Shown here: piece by piece, positions 51,298 through 60,582 of the stretch
How the letters are laid out: every line of letters starts with the position of its first letter
How positions within the stretch are numbered: the stretch's first letter is position 1
Assembly (NCBI RefSeq): GCF_003480915.1
Contig: NZ_QUKD01000006.1
Coordinates: 248,001 to 312,000, forward strand
Origin: Parabacteroides sp. TM07-1AC
Lineage (GTDB): Bacteria; Bacteroidota; Bacteroidia; Bacteroidales; Tannerellaceae
DNA: 64,000 nt
Direction of reading: 5' to 3'
Notes under the pieces: generated by a model
Told to the model about the DNA's origin: nothing
Seen by the model: only the letters and a program-made list of their open reading frames with translations
Database searches by the model: none
Translations under genes and position numbers: made by a program

Positions 51298-54117
51298 ATG
51301 AAACAAGCGATTGTATGTCTTACCTTCGGAACGCTGTTGTTCTCTGCCTGCCATTCGGATGCTGTCCGGCAGACAGAGAATGGAATAATCGTCCCTATTA
51401 CTTCCGACGAGACAAAAGCCGTTAAACTGGAAGTGATTACTGATGATGTAATCCGGGTGATGGCATCGCCAACAGGCATATTTGAAGAAAGTGTAAATCT
51501 GATCAAAGACACGCACCAATTACCTGTCCCGGCTTTTGAGATCACCCGGAACGGGGATACCATCACGCTTGGAACAGCTACTTTACAGGCCCGTCTATTA
51601 CAGAGAACAGGCGAAGTTTGGTTCACGGATAAGGTAGGGAACCTGATCCTCCGTGAACAGAATGGAGGTGGGAAAGAATTCACCCCGGTGCGGGTGGAAG
51701 GAACCAATGGTTATTCGTTTCGTCAGGTTTTTGAAAATGACGAAGAGGAAGGATTGTATGGTCTGGGACAACATCAGAGCGACGAGTTCAATTATAAAGG
51801 AAAAAACGAAGAACTGTTCCAGTACAATACGAAAGTAAGCGTTCCTTTTATCGTTTCCACCAAAGGGTATGGAATACTCTGGCATAACTATTCCCTGAGC
51901 CGTTTCGGGGATAAACGCCCCTATGCTGAACTGGGCGATGTCTTTAAACTGTATGATAAGGAAGGGCAGGCCGGTGCATTGACCGCTACTTATTATAAGG
52001 ATCGGACCTCTTCGGTACAACCTTTGATCCGAAAAGAGGACAAAATCAATTATGAAGATCTGGTAACGATCAAGAATTTCCCGGAGAAATTTCCTTCCAA
52101 TGAGGCTTATGCCACCTGGGAAGGAGAGATAGAACCAACAGAAAGCGGTGTACATCATTTCAAACTACATTATGCCGGATATACGAAAGTCTTTATCGAT
52201 GGGAAAGAAGTGGTCGCCGAACGCTGGCGTACTGCCTGGAACCCGAACGATTATAAAACCAAAGTTCGTCTGGAAAAAGGAAAGCGTTATCCGATCCGGG
52301 TCGAATGGCTTCCGGATGGTGGTGTCTCTTATTTGGGATTGAAGGTGCTGAGTCCGTTACCCGAAGCCGAACAGAACCGTTTGGCATTCTGGAGCGAGAT
52401 GGGTGATCAGATCGACTATTACTTTATCAACGGCAAAAATATGGATGAGGTGATCAGTGGATATCGTTCCGTAACCGGTAAAAGCCAGGTGATGCCTAAA
52501 TGGGCCATGGGGTATTGGTTAAGTCGTGAGCGTTATAAAACACAGGATGAATTGCTGACAGCATTGAATGAATACCGGAAACGCCAGGTCCCATTGGATG
52601 TGATCGTTCAGGACTGGAGTTATTGGCCGGTAGATGCCTGGGGAAGCCATGAATTCGACAAGGAACGTTTCCCGGACCCTGCCGGAATGATCAGGGAGAT
52701 ACACGAGAAGGATGCCCGTTTCATGATCTCCGTATGGCCTAAATTTTATATGACGACAGAGCATTACAAGGAACTGGACCAACTGGGAGCTATGTATCAG
52801 CAAGCGATTAAAGACAGCATCCGCGACTGGATCTATCCGGGATATATCGGCTCATTCTATGACGCCTACAATCCGGAAGCACGTAAATTGTTCTGGAATC
52901 AGATGAATGAACATCTCTACAGCCTGGGTGTCGATGCCTGGTGGATGGATGCCTCCGAACCGAACGTACAGGACAATACGGATATGAATTACCGGAAGAA
53001 GTTGTGCGGACCGACTTATCTGGGTCCTTCTACCAAATATTTCAATGCCTATGCCCTGATGAATGCGGAGGCAATCTATGACGGACAGCGTGGCGTAAAC
53101 CCGGATAACCGTGTTTTCCTGTTAACCCGTTCCGGTTTTGCCGGACAACAGCGGTATTCGACAGCTACCTGGAGCGGTGATATTGGTACCCGTTGGGAAG
53201 ATATGAAAGCTCAGATAAGTGCCGGTTTGAACTTTGCGATGTCGGGTGTCCCTTACTGGACGATGGATATCGGCGGATTCTGTGTGGAGAAACGTTATGA
53301 GCAGGCGGAAGAAGGAAGCGAAGACCTGAACGAATGGCGCGAATTGAATACCCGTTGGTATCAGTTCGGTGCATTCTGTCCGTTGTTCCGTAGCCATGGT
53401 CAGTATCCGTGCCGGGAAATCTATAATATCGCACCGGAAGGAACGCCTACCTACAAGTCAATGAAATATTATACCGAATTGCGATATCGCCTGATGCCTT
53501 ATATCTATAGCTTGGCAGGTATGACCTATTTCAATGACTATACGATCATGCGTGCCCTGGTGATGGATTATGCGGAAGATAAGAAGACCTATACTATTGA
53601 TGACCAGTTTATGTTCGGTCCGGCCTTTATGGCTTGTCCGGTTCATCAGTACAAGAAACGGGACCGGGAGGTCTATTTCCCTGCCGGAGTCTGGTACGAT
53701 TACTATACCGGTAAAAGTATGACTGGAGGAACTTCCCGCACTGTTGCTGCTCCGTATGAACAAATGCCGTTATTTGTACGCGGCGGCTCTATTATCCCTG
53801 CAGGTAAACTGATCCAGTCGACTGCCGAAGAACAAAAGGACCTGACGGTCTACGTGTATGCCGGTGCCGATGCCTCTTTCTCTTTGTATGAGGATAATGG
53901 GGTGACTTATGCCTATGAAAAAGGTGAGTACAGTACGATTCCGTTTTCTTATGAAGAATCAGGAAAGGAACTGACTATCGGAACCCGTTCCGGTTCTTTC
54001 CCTGAAATGGCTATGGAACGGAATATAAAAGTTATCTTTGTTACACCTGAATATCCGGCGGGAAAGGAAGTCTCTGCTGTATATAAAGGCGAACAGTTAA
54101 CCATTTCGTTATCCTGA
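51298..54117 (+). CDS. GH31 alpha-xylosidase with PA14 insert, lipoprotein
   Basis: 939-residue GH31 enzyme with the architecture of Cellvibrio Xyl31A and the Bacteroides ovatus xyloglucan GH31. The lipobox is LLFSAC. A PA14 domain is inserted in the N-terminal beta-sandwich (about 220-355, EGEIEPTESGVHHFKLHYAG, VFIDGKEVVAERW). The nucleophile is Asp551 in WWMDASEPN and the acid/base Asp628 in WSGDIGTRWED. The PA14 insert in such enzymes favours longer xyloglucan oligosaccharides. The residues after the lipid-bearing cysteine (HSDAVRQ) carry no clear surface-export signal, so its side of the membrane is uncertain. Two different GH31 enzymes side by side suggest different chain-length or branching preferences. 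Confidence 0.93.
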   Translation: MKQAIVCLTFGTLLFSACHSDAVRQTENGIIVPITSDETKAVKLEVITDDVIRVMASPTGIFEESVNLIKDTHQLPVPAFEITRNGDTITLGTATLQARLLQRTGEVWFTDKVGNLILREQNGGGKEFTPVRVEGTNGYSFRQVFENDEEEGLYGLGQHQSDEFNYKGKNEELFQYNTKVSVPFIVSTKGYGILWHNYSLSRFGDKRPYAELGDVFKLYDKEGQAGALTATYYKDRTSSVQPLIRKEDKINYEDLVTIKNFPEKFPSNEAYATWEGEIEPTESGVHHFKLHYAGYTKVFIDGKEVVAERWRTAWNPNDYKTKVRLEKGKRYPIRVEWLPDGGVSYLGLKVLSPLPEAEQNRLAFWSEMGDQIDYYFINGKNMDEVISGYRSVTGKSQVMPKWAMGYWLSRERYKTQDELLTALNEYRKRQVPLDVIVQDWSYWPVDAWGSHEFDKERFPDPAGMIREIHEKDARFMISVWPKFYMTTEHYKELDQLGAMYQQAIKDSIRDWIYPGYIGSFYDAYNPEARKLFWNQMNEHLYSLGVDAWWMDASEPNVQDNTDMNYRKKLCGPTYLGPSTKYFNAYALMNAEAIYDGQRGVNPDNRVFLLTRSGFAGQQRYSTATWSGDIGTRWEDMKAQISAGLNFAMSGVPYWTMDIGGFCVEKRYEQAEEGSEDLNEWRELNTRWYQFGAFCPLFRSHGQYPCREIYNIAPEGTPTYKSMKYYTELRYRLMPYIYSLAGMTYFNDYTIMRALVMDYAEDKKTYTIDDQFMFGPAFMACPVHQYKKRDREVYFPAGVWYDYYTGKSMTGGTSRTVAAPYEQMPLFVRGGSIIPAGKLIQSTAEEQKDLTVYVYAGADASFSLYEDNGVTYAYEKGEYSTIPFSYEESGKELTIGTRSGSFPEMAMERNIKVIFVTPEYPAGKEVSAVYKGEQLTISLS

Positions 54118-54130
54118 TAAACTAACATGT

Positions 54131-56632
54131 ATGAAACAATTAGCAATTGTATTCTTTAGTCTCTTGTTGGCGGCCTGTTCGGCCGACCGGCAGGGACGTG
54201 AGAGAACCTCCTTTAACAACGACTGGCTATTCTCGCTGACAGACAACCAGGCGGATCTTTCCGCTCCGGATGCCGACGATACCGGCTGGAGGCAACTGAA
54301 CCTTCCGCATGACTGGAGCATCGAAGCAGATTTCTCCAAAGAGAATCCGGCGACACCCGGGGGTGGAGCCTTGCCCGGTGGTATGGGCTGGTACAGGAAG
54401 CATTTCAAGATACCGGAAAGTGACCGGGGAAAGCTGGTCTATATCGACTTCGACGGTGTTTACCGTTGCAGTAAGGTATGGCTGAACGGTCATCTGCTGG
54501 GATTCCGTCCGAACGGATATATCTCGTTCCGTTATGATATGACTCCTTATCTGAAATACGGTCAGGAAGAGAATGTACTGGTTGTACAGGCTGACAACTC
54601 GCAGCAACCTAACTCACGCTGGTATTCGGGATCAGGTATCTACCGGAATGTCTGGTTGGTTAAAACCGGTCAGGTTCATGTGGATCAGTACGGAACGAAT
54701 ATTACAACTCCGGATGTCGCACAGGAGAGGGCGATGGTAGTGATTGAAACGACACTGAAGAATACTTATGCAGCTGCAGTTACTGCCGAGTTGACGACAA
54801 TCATTAAAGCCCCTTCCGGAAAAGTTATTGCACATACCTCTCTTCCGGTCGAACTACCGGAGAACGGTAGTGATATTATTAAACAGACTCTTGAGGTAAA
54901 AGCCCCTGAATTGTGGGGAATAAAAAATCCCGCATTATATACTGCTGTAACTGAAGTAAGATCCGGAAATCAACTGACCGACCGATATGAAACAACCTTC
55001 GGTATCCGTACTTTCCGGTGGGATGAGGCAACCGGTTTTTATCTGAACGGAGAACCGACAAAGGTGTTGGGTGTTTGTCTGCATCATGACCTGGGATGCC
55101 TGGGTACGGCCGTTAATAAACGTGCGATCGAGCGTCAGTTGCAGATAATGAAAGATATGGGTGTCAATGCGATCCGTACCAGCCATAATCCACCGGCTCC
55201 CGAATTACTGGAACTATGCGACCGGATGGGACTGCTGGTACAGGATGAATCGTTCGATATGTGGAGAAAACGAAAATCGCCTTACGATTATGCACAATAC
55301 TTTGACGAATGGCATGAACGGGACCTGACCGACCAGATCAAGCGTGACCGTAACCATGCCTCCGTTTTCATGTGGAGTATCGGAAATGAGGTACTTGAAC
55401 AATGGTCGCATGCGGATGCCGATACACTGAGCCTGCAGGAAGCGAACCTGATCCTGAATGCCGGTCATAAGATAGATCCGGCTTTGCTGGAGGATAGCAC
55501 AATGAGTGTCCAGTCGTTGATCACGATCGCTTTGGCTGATATTGTCAGAAAGTTGGATACTACCCGTCCGGTAACTGCCGGAAATAACGGTGTAGATCCG
55601 GCCAACCATCTGTTCCGTTCCGGTGCACTCGATGTGTATGGTTTCAACTACCATGAGAAAGACTATGCCCCTTTCCCACAGGTCTATCCGGGCAAGAAGC
55701 TGATCGTCAGTGAATCTACATCGGCTTTGATGACACGCGGTTATTACCAGATGCCATCCGACGAAATGTATATCTGGCCCGAATCATGGGACAAGCCTTT
55801 CGATCGTCCTGAACACCTTTGTTCTTCTTACGACAACTGCCATGTTCCCTGGGGATCGACCCATGAAGTAACCTGGCACGAGGTAAAACGTTTGCCGTAT
55901 GCTTCCGGAATGTTTATCTGGACCGGTTTTGATTATCTGGGTGAGCCGACACCTTACTGGTGGCCGAGTCGCAGCAGTTTCTTTGGTGTCGTCGACCTGG
56001 CAGGATTCCCGAAAGACGTGTATTATATGTACCTGAGTGAATGGACCGACCAGCCGACCCTGCATCTATTCCCGCATTGGAACTGGAAAGAGGGTGAAGA
56101 AGTAGATGTCTGGGCCTATTACAACCAGGCGGATGAGGTGGAACTATTCTTGAATGGTAAGAGTCTCGGCACGAAAAGTAAGAATGACAGTACCTACCAT
56201 GTATCCTGGCGTGTTCCATTTACACCGGGTACGTTGAAAGCCGTATCCCGTAAAGCCGGAAAAGAAGTGCTGGCGCAGGAAATCCATACTGCAGGCGAGG
56301 CTGCCGAGCTAGCATTACTCCCTGACCGTCGGGTTATTCAGGCAGATGGTACGGATCTCTCTTTTATAACCGTTGAGGTAAAAGACAAAGCCGGTAACCT
56401 GGTCCCCCGTGCCGATAACTTGATTCGTTTCTCGGTGGAAGGAGACGGCTTTATTGCCGGAACGGACAATGGCGATCAGAATGATCCCAACAGTCTGAAG
56501 AAACCGGAACGAAATGCATTTTACGGGAAAGCCCTTGTCGTTGTTCAAAATACCGGCAAGAAAGGGATTATCCGTGTAAGAGCAACAGCCGACGGTTTGC
56601 CGGATGCTGTAACTGAAATAGAAGTTCAATAA
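54131..56632 (+). CDS. GH2 beta-galactosidase lipoprotein
   Basis: 833-residue GH2 enzyme expected to remove beta-1,2-galactose from xyloglucan side chains. The lipobox is LLLAAC. The sugar-binding domain (about 25-165, LPHDWSIEADF, VYRCSKVWLNGHLLG), Ig-like domain, TIM barrel (FYLNGEPTKVLGVCLHHDLG) and C-terminal Ig-like domains follow the usual order. The acid/base is Glu420 in WSIGNEVLEQW and the nucleophile is probably Glu528 in LIVSESTSALMTRG. The C-terminal part contains an invasin-like or DUF4982-type Ig domain (FITVEVKDKAGNLVPRADN). It fits the role of BoGH2 in the B. ovatus xyloglucan locus, and GH3 follows 10 bases later. Confidence 0.92.
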   Translation: MKQLAIVFFSLLLAACSADRQGRERTSFNNDWLFSLTDNQADLSAPDADDTGWRQLNLPHDWSIEADFSKENPATPGGGALPGGMGWYRKHFKIPESDRGKLVYIDFDGVYRCSKVWLNGHLLGFRPNGYISFRYDMTPYLKYGQEENVLVVQADNSQQPNSRWYSGSGIYRNVWLVKTGQVHVDQYGTNITTPDVAQERAMVVIETTLKNTYAAAVTAELTTIIKAPSGKVIAHTSLPVELPENGSDIIKQTLEVKAPELWGIKNPALYTAVTEVRSGNQLTDRYETTFGIRTFRWDEATGFYLNGEPTKVLGVCLHHDLGCLGTAVNKRAIERQLQIMKDMGVNAIRTSHNPPAPELLELCDRMGLLVQDESFDMWRKRKSPYDYAQYFDEWHERDLTDQIKRDRNHASVFMWSIGNEVLEQWSHADADTLSLQEANLILNAGHKIDPALLEDSTMSVQSLITIALADIVRKLDTTRPVTAGNNGVDPANHLFRSGALDVYGFNYHEKDYAPFPQVYPGKKLIVSESTSALMTRGYYQMPSDEMYIWPESWDKPFDRPEHLCSSYDNCHVPWGSTHEVTWHEVKRLPYASGMFIWTGFDYLGEPTPYWWPSRSSFFGVVDLAGFPKDVYYMYLSEWTDQPTLHLFPHWNWKEGEEVDVWAYYNQADEVELFLNGKSLGTKSKNDSTYHVSWRVPFTPGTLKAVSRKAGKEVLAQEIHTAGEAAELALLPDRRVIQADGTDLSFITVEVKDKAGNLVPRADNLIRFSVEGDGFIAGTDNGDQNDPNSLKKPERNAFYGKALVVVQNTGKKGIIRVRATADGLPDAVTEIEVQ

Positions 56633-56642
56633 AGAAGTAAAT

Positions 56643-58841
56643 ATGAAGAAATTAATAACTATGATTGTGCTTTCCTTTTGTATGACCGTTGCGGTATCGG
56701 TAGCACAGCCCGTAAATAAAGAGGATCAGCAAATGGAAAAACGTATTGAGACACTGATCTGTCGGATGACACTGGAAGAAAAAGTAAGTTTGTTGCATGG
56801 AAATTCCAAGTTTTATGTGTCGGAAATCAAACGTTTGGGTATTCCGGAATGGAGCTTGAGCGACGGTCCTCACGGGGTTCGTGCGGAGATCAACCGGCAT
56901 GACTGGGGATATGCCAACTGGACTACCGATTCATCGACCTATTTTCCGACAGGTACGGCTTTCGCTGCAGCCTGGAATCCGGAGCTTGCCTATTACCGTG
57001 GGGAAGTACTGGGTGAAGAAGCCCGCTGGCGTAAAAAAGACGTGTTGCTGGGCCCCGGTGTGAATATTATCCGTAGCCCGTTGTGCGGACGTAACTTCGA
57101 ATATATGAGTGAGGACCCTTATCTGAACTCTGTATTGGCCGTCCGGTATATTCAGGGATTGCAAAGCCGTGATGTCGCATGCAGCGTGAAGCATTTTGCT
57201 CTGAACAACCAGGAAACGAACCGTACCACCGTCGAGGTGGAATGTAGCGAACGTGCCCTCCGCGAAATCTATCTGCCCGCATTCAAAGCCGCTGTACAGG
57301 AAGGCGGTGCCCTGACCGTGATGGCTGCCTATAACAAATACAAAGGCGATTGGTGTGCAGAAAACAAATACCTGGCACGCGATATCCTTCGTGACGAATG
57401 GGGTTTTAAAGGCGTATATGTGACCGACTGGGGGGCAGCCCATAGTACGGTAAAATCTGCTATTGCCGGTCTGGATCTGGAAATGGGGACCAATATAGAA
57501 AATTATGATGACTGGTATTTTGCCAACCCTCTGATAGAGGCGGTAAAAAAGGGTGAAATCCCCGAAAGCCTGGTAGACGAAAAAGTGGGTAACGTACTCC
57601 GCGTCATGATCAAAACGAAAGTACTAGATCCCAAGAAACGCTTTAACCAGAGTTCTATCAATACGCCGGAGCATCAGCAGGCAGCTTATCAGGCAGCAGC
57701 CGAAGCGATTGTGTTATTGAAAAATAAGGAAAACCTGTTGCCGTTGGATATCTCGTCGGTGAAAAGCATTGCAGTGATCGGCGACAATGCCACCCGCCGG
57801 CATTCGGATGGTGGACTGAGTTCCGAGATCAAGTCTTTGTATGAAGTCACTCCGCTGGAAGCAATCCGTATGAAACTGGGTGACCGTGTGAAAGTCAATT
57901 TTGCACAGGGATATGAAAAACTATCCACTTTTATCGAAGGAAGTAATAACGGGCAGAATGCTGGCAGTTTTACCGATGGAAATCAGGTAAACGAGAAGTT
58001 ATTGAAGGAAGCAGTCGACGCAGCCCGCAACAGCGATGTGGCGATCGTTGTCGGAGGGTTAAATCATGATTATGATACGGAATCGGCAGATCGTCAATAT
58101 ATGGAATTGCCTTACGGTCAGGTGCAATTGATCCAGGAAGTGATCAAAGCCAATCCCAGAACGATCGTGGTGATCGTTGCCGGTTCGCCGGTGAATATGG
58201 TTGCTTTGGATATCTGTGCCCCGGCAATCCTTTGGGGATGGTATAACGGAATGGAAGGTGGAAATGCCTTGGTGGATGCCATTACCGGGAAGGTGAATCC
58301 CAGTGGCAAAATGCCTTTTACCACCCCTGTTACACTGGAACAATCTCCGGATATGGCTTTAGGTAATTTCCCCGGAAGAGATCTGAAAGTAAAATATGAA
58401 GAAGATATCCTGGTAGGTTATCGCTGGTATGACACGAAACGGTTACCGGTGGTCTATCCGTTCGGCTATGGTCTGTCTTATACTGACTTCTCTTTTGGAA
58501 ATCTGGCTACCGACAAGAAAACGTATGGCCAGGGGGAAACGATCAAAGCCACTTTCACATTGACGAATACCGGAAAAAGAGATGGTGCCGAAGTTGCCCA
58601 ACTCTACGTAAGCGATCCGGAATGTTCAGTCATGCGTCCGGTAAAAGAACTGAAAGGTTTCAGGAAAGTTTTTTTGAAAGCAGGTGAAAGTAAACAGGTA
58701 GAAATAGATATCCCAGTAAGTTCTTTGGCTTTTTACAGCGAAGCACAGAAGCAATTCGTTGTAGAACCGGGTACTTTTATCTTGTATCTGGCTACTTCCG
58801 CAGAAAATATAAAGTCTGATATGTCTATCGAAATTCAGTAG
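56643..58841 (+). CDS. GH3 beta-glucosidase
   Basis: 732-residue secreted GH3 enzyme, expected to release glucose from debranched cello-oligosaccharides as the last step of the pathway. A signal peptide (cleavage near VSVAQ) precedes the TIM barrel with SDGPHGVRAEINRHDW, GPGVNIIRSPLCGRNFEYMS and the nucleophile Asp262 in GVYVTDWGAAH. The alpha/beta sandwich (NATRRHSDGGLSSE) and the C-terminal fibronectin-III-like domain (LYVSDPECSVMRPVKELKGF) complete the normal three-domain plan. There is no lipobox, so it should be periplasmic. It is the last gene of the locus and is followed by a hairpin shared with the convergent antiporter gene. Confidence 0.94.
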   Translation: MKKLITMIVLSFCMTVAVSVAQPVNKEDQQMEKRIETLICRMTLEEKVSLLHGNSKFYVSEIKRLGIPEWSLSDGPHGVRAEINRHDWGYANWTTDSSTYFPTGTAFAAAWNPELAYYRGEVLGEEARWRKKDVLLGPGVNIIRSPLCGRNFEYMSEDPYLNSVLAVRYIQGLQSRDVACSVKHFALNNQETNRTTVEVECSERALREIYLPAFKAAVQEGGALTVMAAYNKYKGDWCAENKYLARDILRDEWGFKGVYVTDWGAAHSTVKSAIAGLDLEMGTNIENYDDWYFANPLIEAVKKGEIPESLVDEKVGNVLRVMIKTKVLDPKKRFNQSSINTPEHQQAAYQAAAEAIVLLKNKENLLPLDISSVKSIAVIGDNATRRHSDGGLSSEIKSLYEVTPLEAIRMKLGDRVKVNFAQGYEKLSTFIEGSNNGQNAGSFTDGNQVNEKLLKEAVDAARNSDVAIVVGGLNHDYDTESADRQYMELPYGQVQLIQEVIKANPRTIVVIVAGSPVNMVALDICAPAILWGWYNGMEGGNALVDAITGKVNPSGKMPFTTPVTLEQSPDMALGNFPGRDLKVKYEEDILVGYRWYDTKRLPVVYPFGYGLSYTDFSFGNLATDKKTYGQGETIKATFTLTNTGKRDGAEVAQLYVSDPECSVMRPVKELKGFRKVFLKAGESKQVEIDIPVSSLAFYSEAQKQFVVEPGTFILYLATSAENIKSDMSIEIQ

Positions 58842-58927
58842 TAATTTTCCCTCTCCGGAGAGGAGGGGACAGGGGTGTGTTAAAGTCTCGCCGTACAGCA
58901 GTCTTTAACACACCTCTTTTCCTTTTT
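58841..58927. terminator. Terminator and fold-back relative after GH3
   Basis: AGGGGTGTGTTAAAG (58871-58885) pairs with CTTTAACACACCTCT (58903-58917) with one G-U pair, then a T-rich stretch runs to 58927. The sequence from 58838 closely resembles the left half of the element at 41655-41766, including CCGGAGAGGAGG and GGGGTG..TTAAAGTCT. It can also serve the minus-strand antiporter gene, whose stop lies at 58926-58928. Confidence 0.72.
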
Positions 58928-60443
58928 AATTCTTCTTCAGCGTATAATCCGTAATCCCCAGCGCTTCATAAGCCTGAAGCAGTGCCTCGTCATTATCGGA
59001 AATCATCAGTAACTTATCATTTTCCATCAGGACCGTATTTCCTTTAGGAATGAAATAACGTCCGTCACGCATGACCATTACCGCCAGCGTATGGTCGGGC
59101 AGCGTAAGCTCCATCAGCTTGTTCCCATGTGTAAGCACTTCGGGAGTAACATCGATCTCGCTCATCGCGCTCTTAATACCTTCCGGCAATTCGATACCGA
59201 ATACATCCTTCCGTTCCGGTTCATCGATCATATCCAGCCATTTGGCAGCCTGCGTCACCGTCGTACCCTGTATCAGCAGAGACAGGATTGTGATAAAGAA
59301 TACCACATTGAATATCAGTCCGGCATGCTCGACCCCCGCAATCAGCGGATAAGTGGCAAAGATAATTGGTACGGCTCCGCGAAGCCCTACCCACGAAATA
59401 TACAGTTTCCCTTTGAAAGAGAAGTTCTTATAGGGGAGCAGGCAGAGAAAAACACTGATCGGACGGGCGAAAATGATCATAAAGATACCGACCGTCAGAC
59501 CGATGGGAGCTACCGGCAACAGTTCGTGCGGATTGACAAGTAGTCCCAACGTAAGGAACATCACGATCTGCCACAACCAGGCAAAACCGTCGAAGAAAGT
59601 ACCGATACTCTTCTTGTGGACGATCTTGGCATTCCCGACTACCAATCCGGCGATATATACGGCCAGGTAGCCGTTCCCTTTGCAGAGCGAGGTCGCAGCG
59701 AAGGTAAAGAATGCAGTAGCCAGTAGCAAGATCGGATACAGCGACTCATTATCGATATCGATCTTATTGATAATGAGTACCGCCAGTTTCCCGAACAGGT
59801 AACCGGCCAGGGCACCTACCGATAACTGGATCACCAGCGACAAGATTGCATCGCCAAGATTCATCCCGGCAGTTTGGATATAAGCGATCAGCAGCAAGGT
59901 AAGCATATACGCCATCGGGTCGTTACTACCACTTTCCAGCTCCAGGGTCGGTCGGAGCCGTTCTTTCAGATACACGCCTTTACTTCGAAGGATGGAAAAT
60001 ACAGAAGCCGAATCGGTTGACGACATAACGGCTGCCATCAGCAGGGATTCGGGGAGCGTGAGTGTTTCATAACCGGTCACGAGCTTGGACAGATAATAAA
60101 TGAATCCACCCGTAATGAACGTAGTCGCCAGTACACCGACTGTCGCCAAAATGACCCCTTGCGACGCAATGGGTTTTACCTCGGATATCTTCGTGTCCAT
60201 ACCGCCTGAGAACAGGATGATACTCAACGCCAGCATACCGATGAACTGCGCAATATTCGGATTACTGAACTGGATTCCCAGTCCGTCACTACCGAATAAC
60301 ATACCGACTCCCAGGAAAAGCAACAGCGCGGGGAGTCCGAAACGATAACCTGCCTTACCGGCAAAAATACTGAAAAAAAGAATGACGGAAGCAATCAACA
60401 AGATTCCCTCCGCATTGTGTAAGAGTTCTAAATTATGGAACAT
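58926..60443 (-). CDS. K+/H+ antiporter, CPA1/NhaP2 type with TrkA-C domain
   Basis: 505-residue inner-membrane cation/proton antiporter. About 12-13 membrane helices span residues 10-390, with the CPA1 motifs FSGGMDTKISEVKP, SSTDSASVFSILRSKG, LELESGSNDPMAYML (the Asp pair in the ion path) and WVGLRGAVPIIFATYP. A cytoplasmic RCK C-terminal (TrkA-C) domain at about 410-490 (GNKLMELTLPDHTLAVMVMR, GNTVLMENDKLLMI) suggests gating by a small ligand, as in NhaP2/CvrA, which exports potassium. The ATG at 60443 is preferred over a TTG seven codons upstream. It is convergent with the xyloglucan locus and divergent from the next gene. Confidence 0.92.
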   Translation of the reverse strand: MFHNLELLHNAEGILLIASVILFFSIFAGKAGYRFGLPALLLFLGVGMLFGSDGLGIQFSNPNIAQFIGMLALSIILFSGGMDTKISEVKPIASQGVILATVGVLATTFITGGFIYYLSKLVTGYETLTLPESLLMAAVMSSTDSASVFSILRSKGVYLKERLRPTLELESGSNDPMAYMLTLLLIAYIQTAGMNLGDAILSLVIQLSVGALAGYLFGKLAVLIINKIDIDNESLYPILLLATAFFTFAATSLCKGNGYLAVYIAGLVVGNAKIVHKKSIGTFFDGFAWLWQIVMFLTLGLLVNPHELLPVAPIGLTVGIFMIIFARPISVFLCLLPYKNFSFKGKLYISWVGLRGAVPIIFATYPLIAGVEHAGLIFNVVFFITILSLLIQGTTVTQAAKWLDMIDEPERKDVFGIELPEGIKSAMSEIDVTPEVLTHGNKLMELTLPDHTLAVMVMRDGRYFIPKGNTVLMENDKLLMISDNDEALLQAYEALGITDYTLKKN

Positions 60444-60555
60444 AAGCGGAAACGGTTTACTCAATTATCCTTCAAAATAACAAAAAAAAGCTGAAACTAC
60501 AATGGAATGAATGTCGAAATATATGGCTCATATACTGACTAATGAATATAATACG

Positions 60556-60563
60556 TATCTTTG
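60556..60563 (+). promoter_or_regulatory. -7 promoter element for the transglutaminase-like gene
   Basis: TATCTTTG matches TAnnTTTG exactly and ends 19 bases before the ATG at 60583. This supports that start over an in-frame upstream start at 60511, which would lie ahead of the promoter. Confidence 0.5.
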
Positions 60564-60582
60564 TCGACATAAAATAAACACT

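Noticed and set aside
60511..60582. Earlier in-frame start for the transglutaminase-like protein
   Set aside because: It lies upstream of the -7 promoter element at 60556-60563 and would place the lipoprotein signal 24 residues inside the protein.
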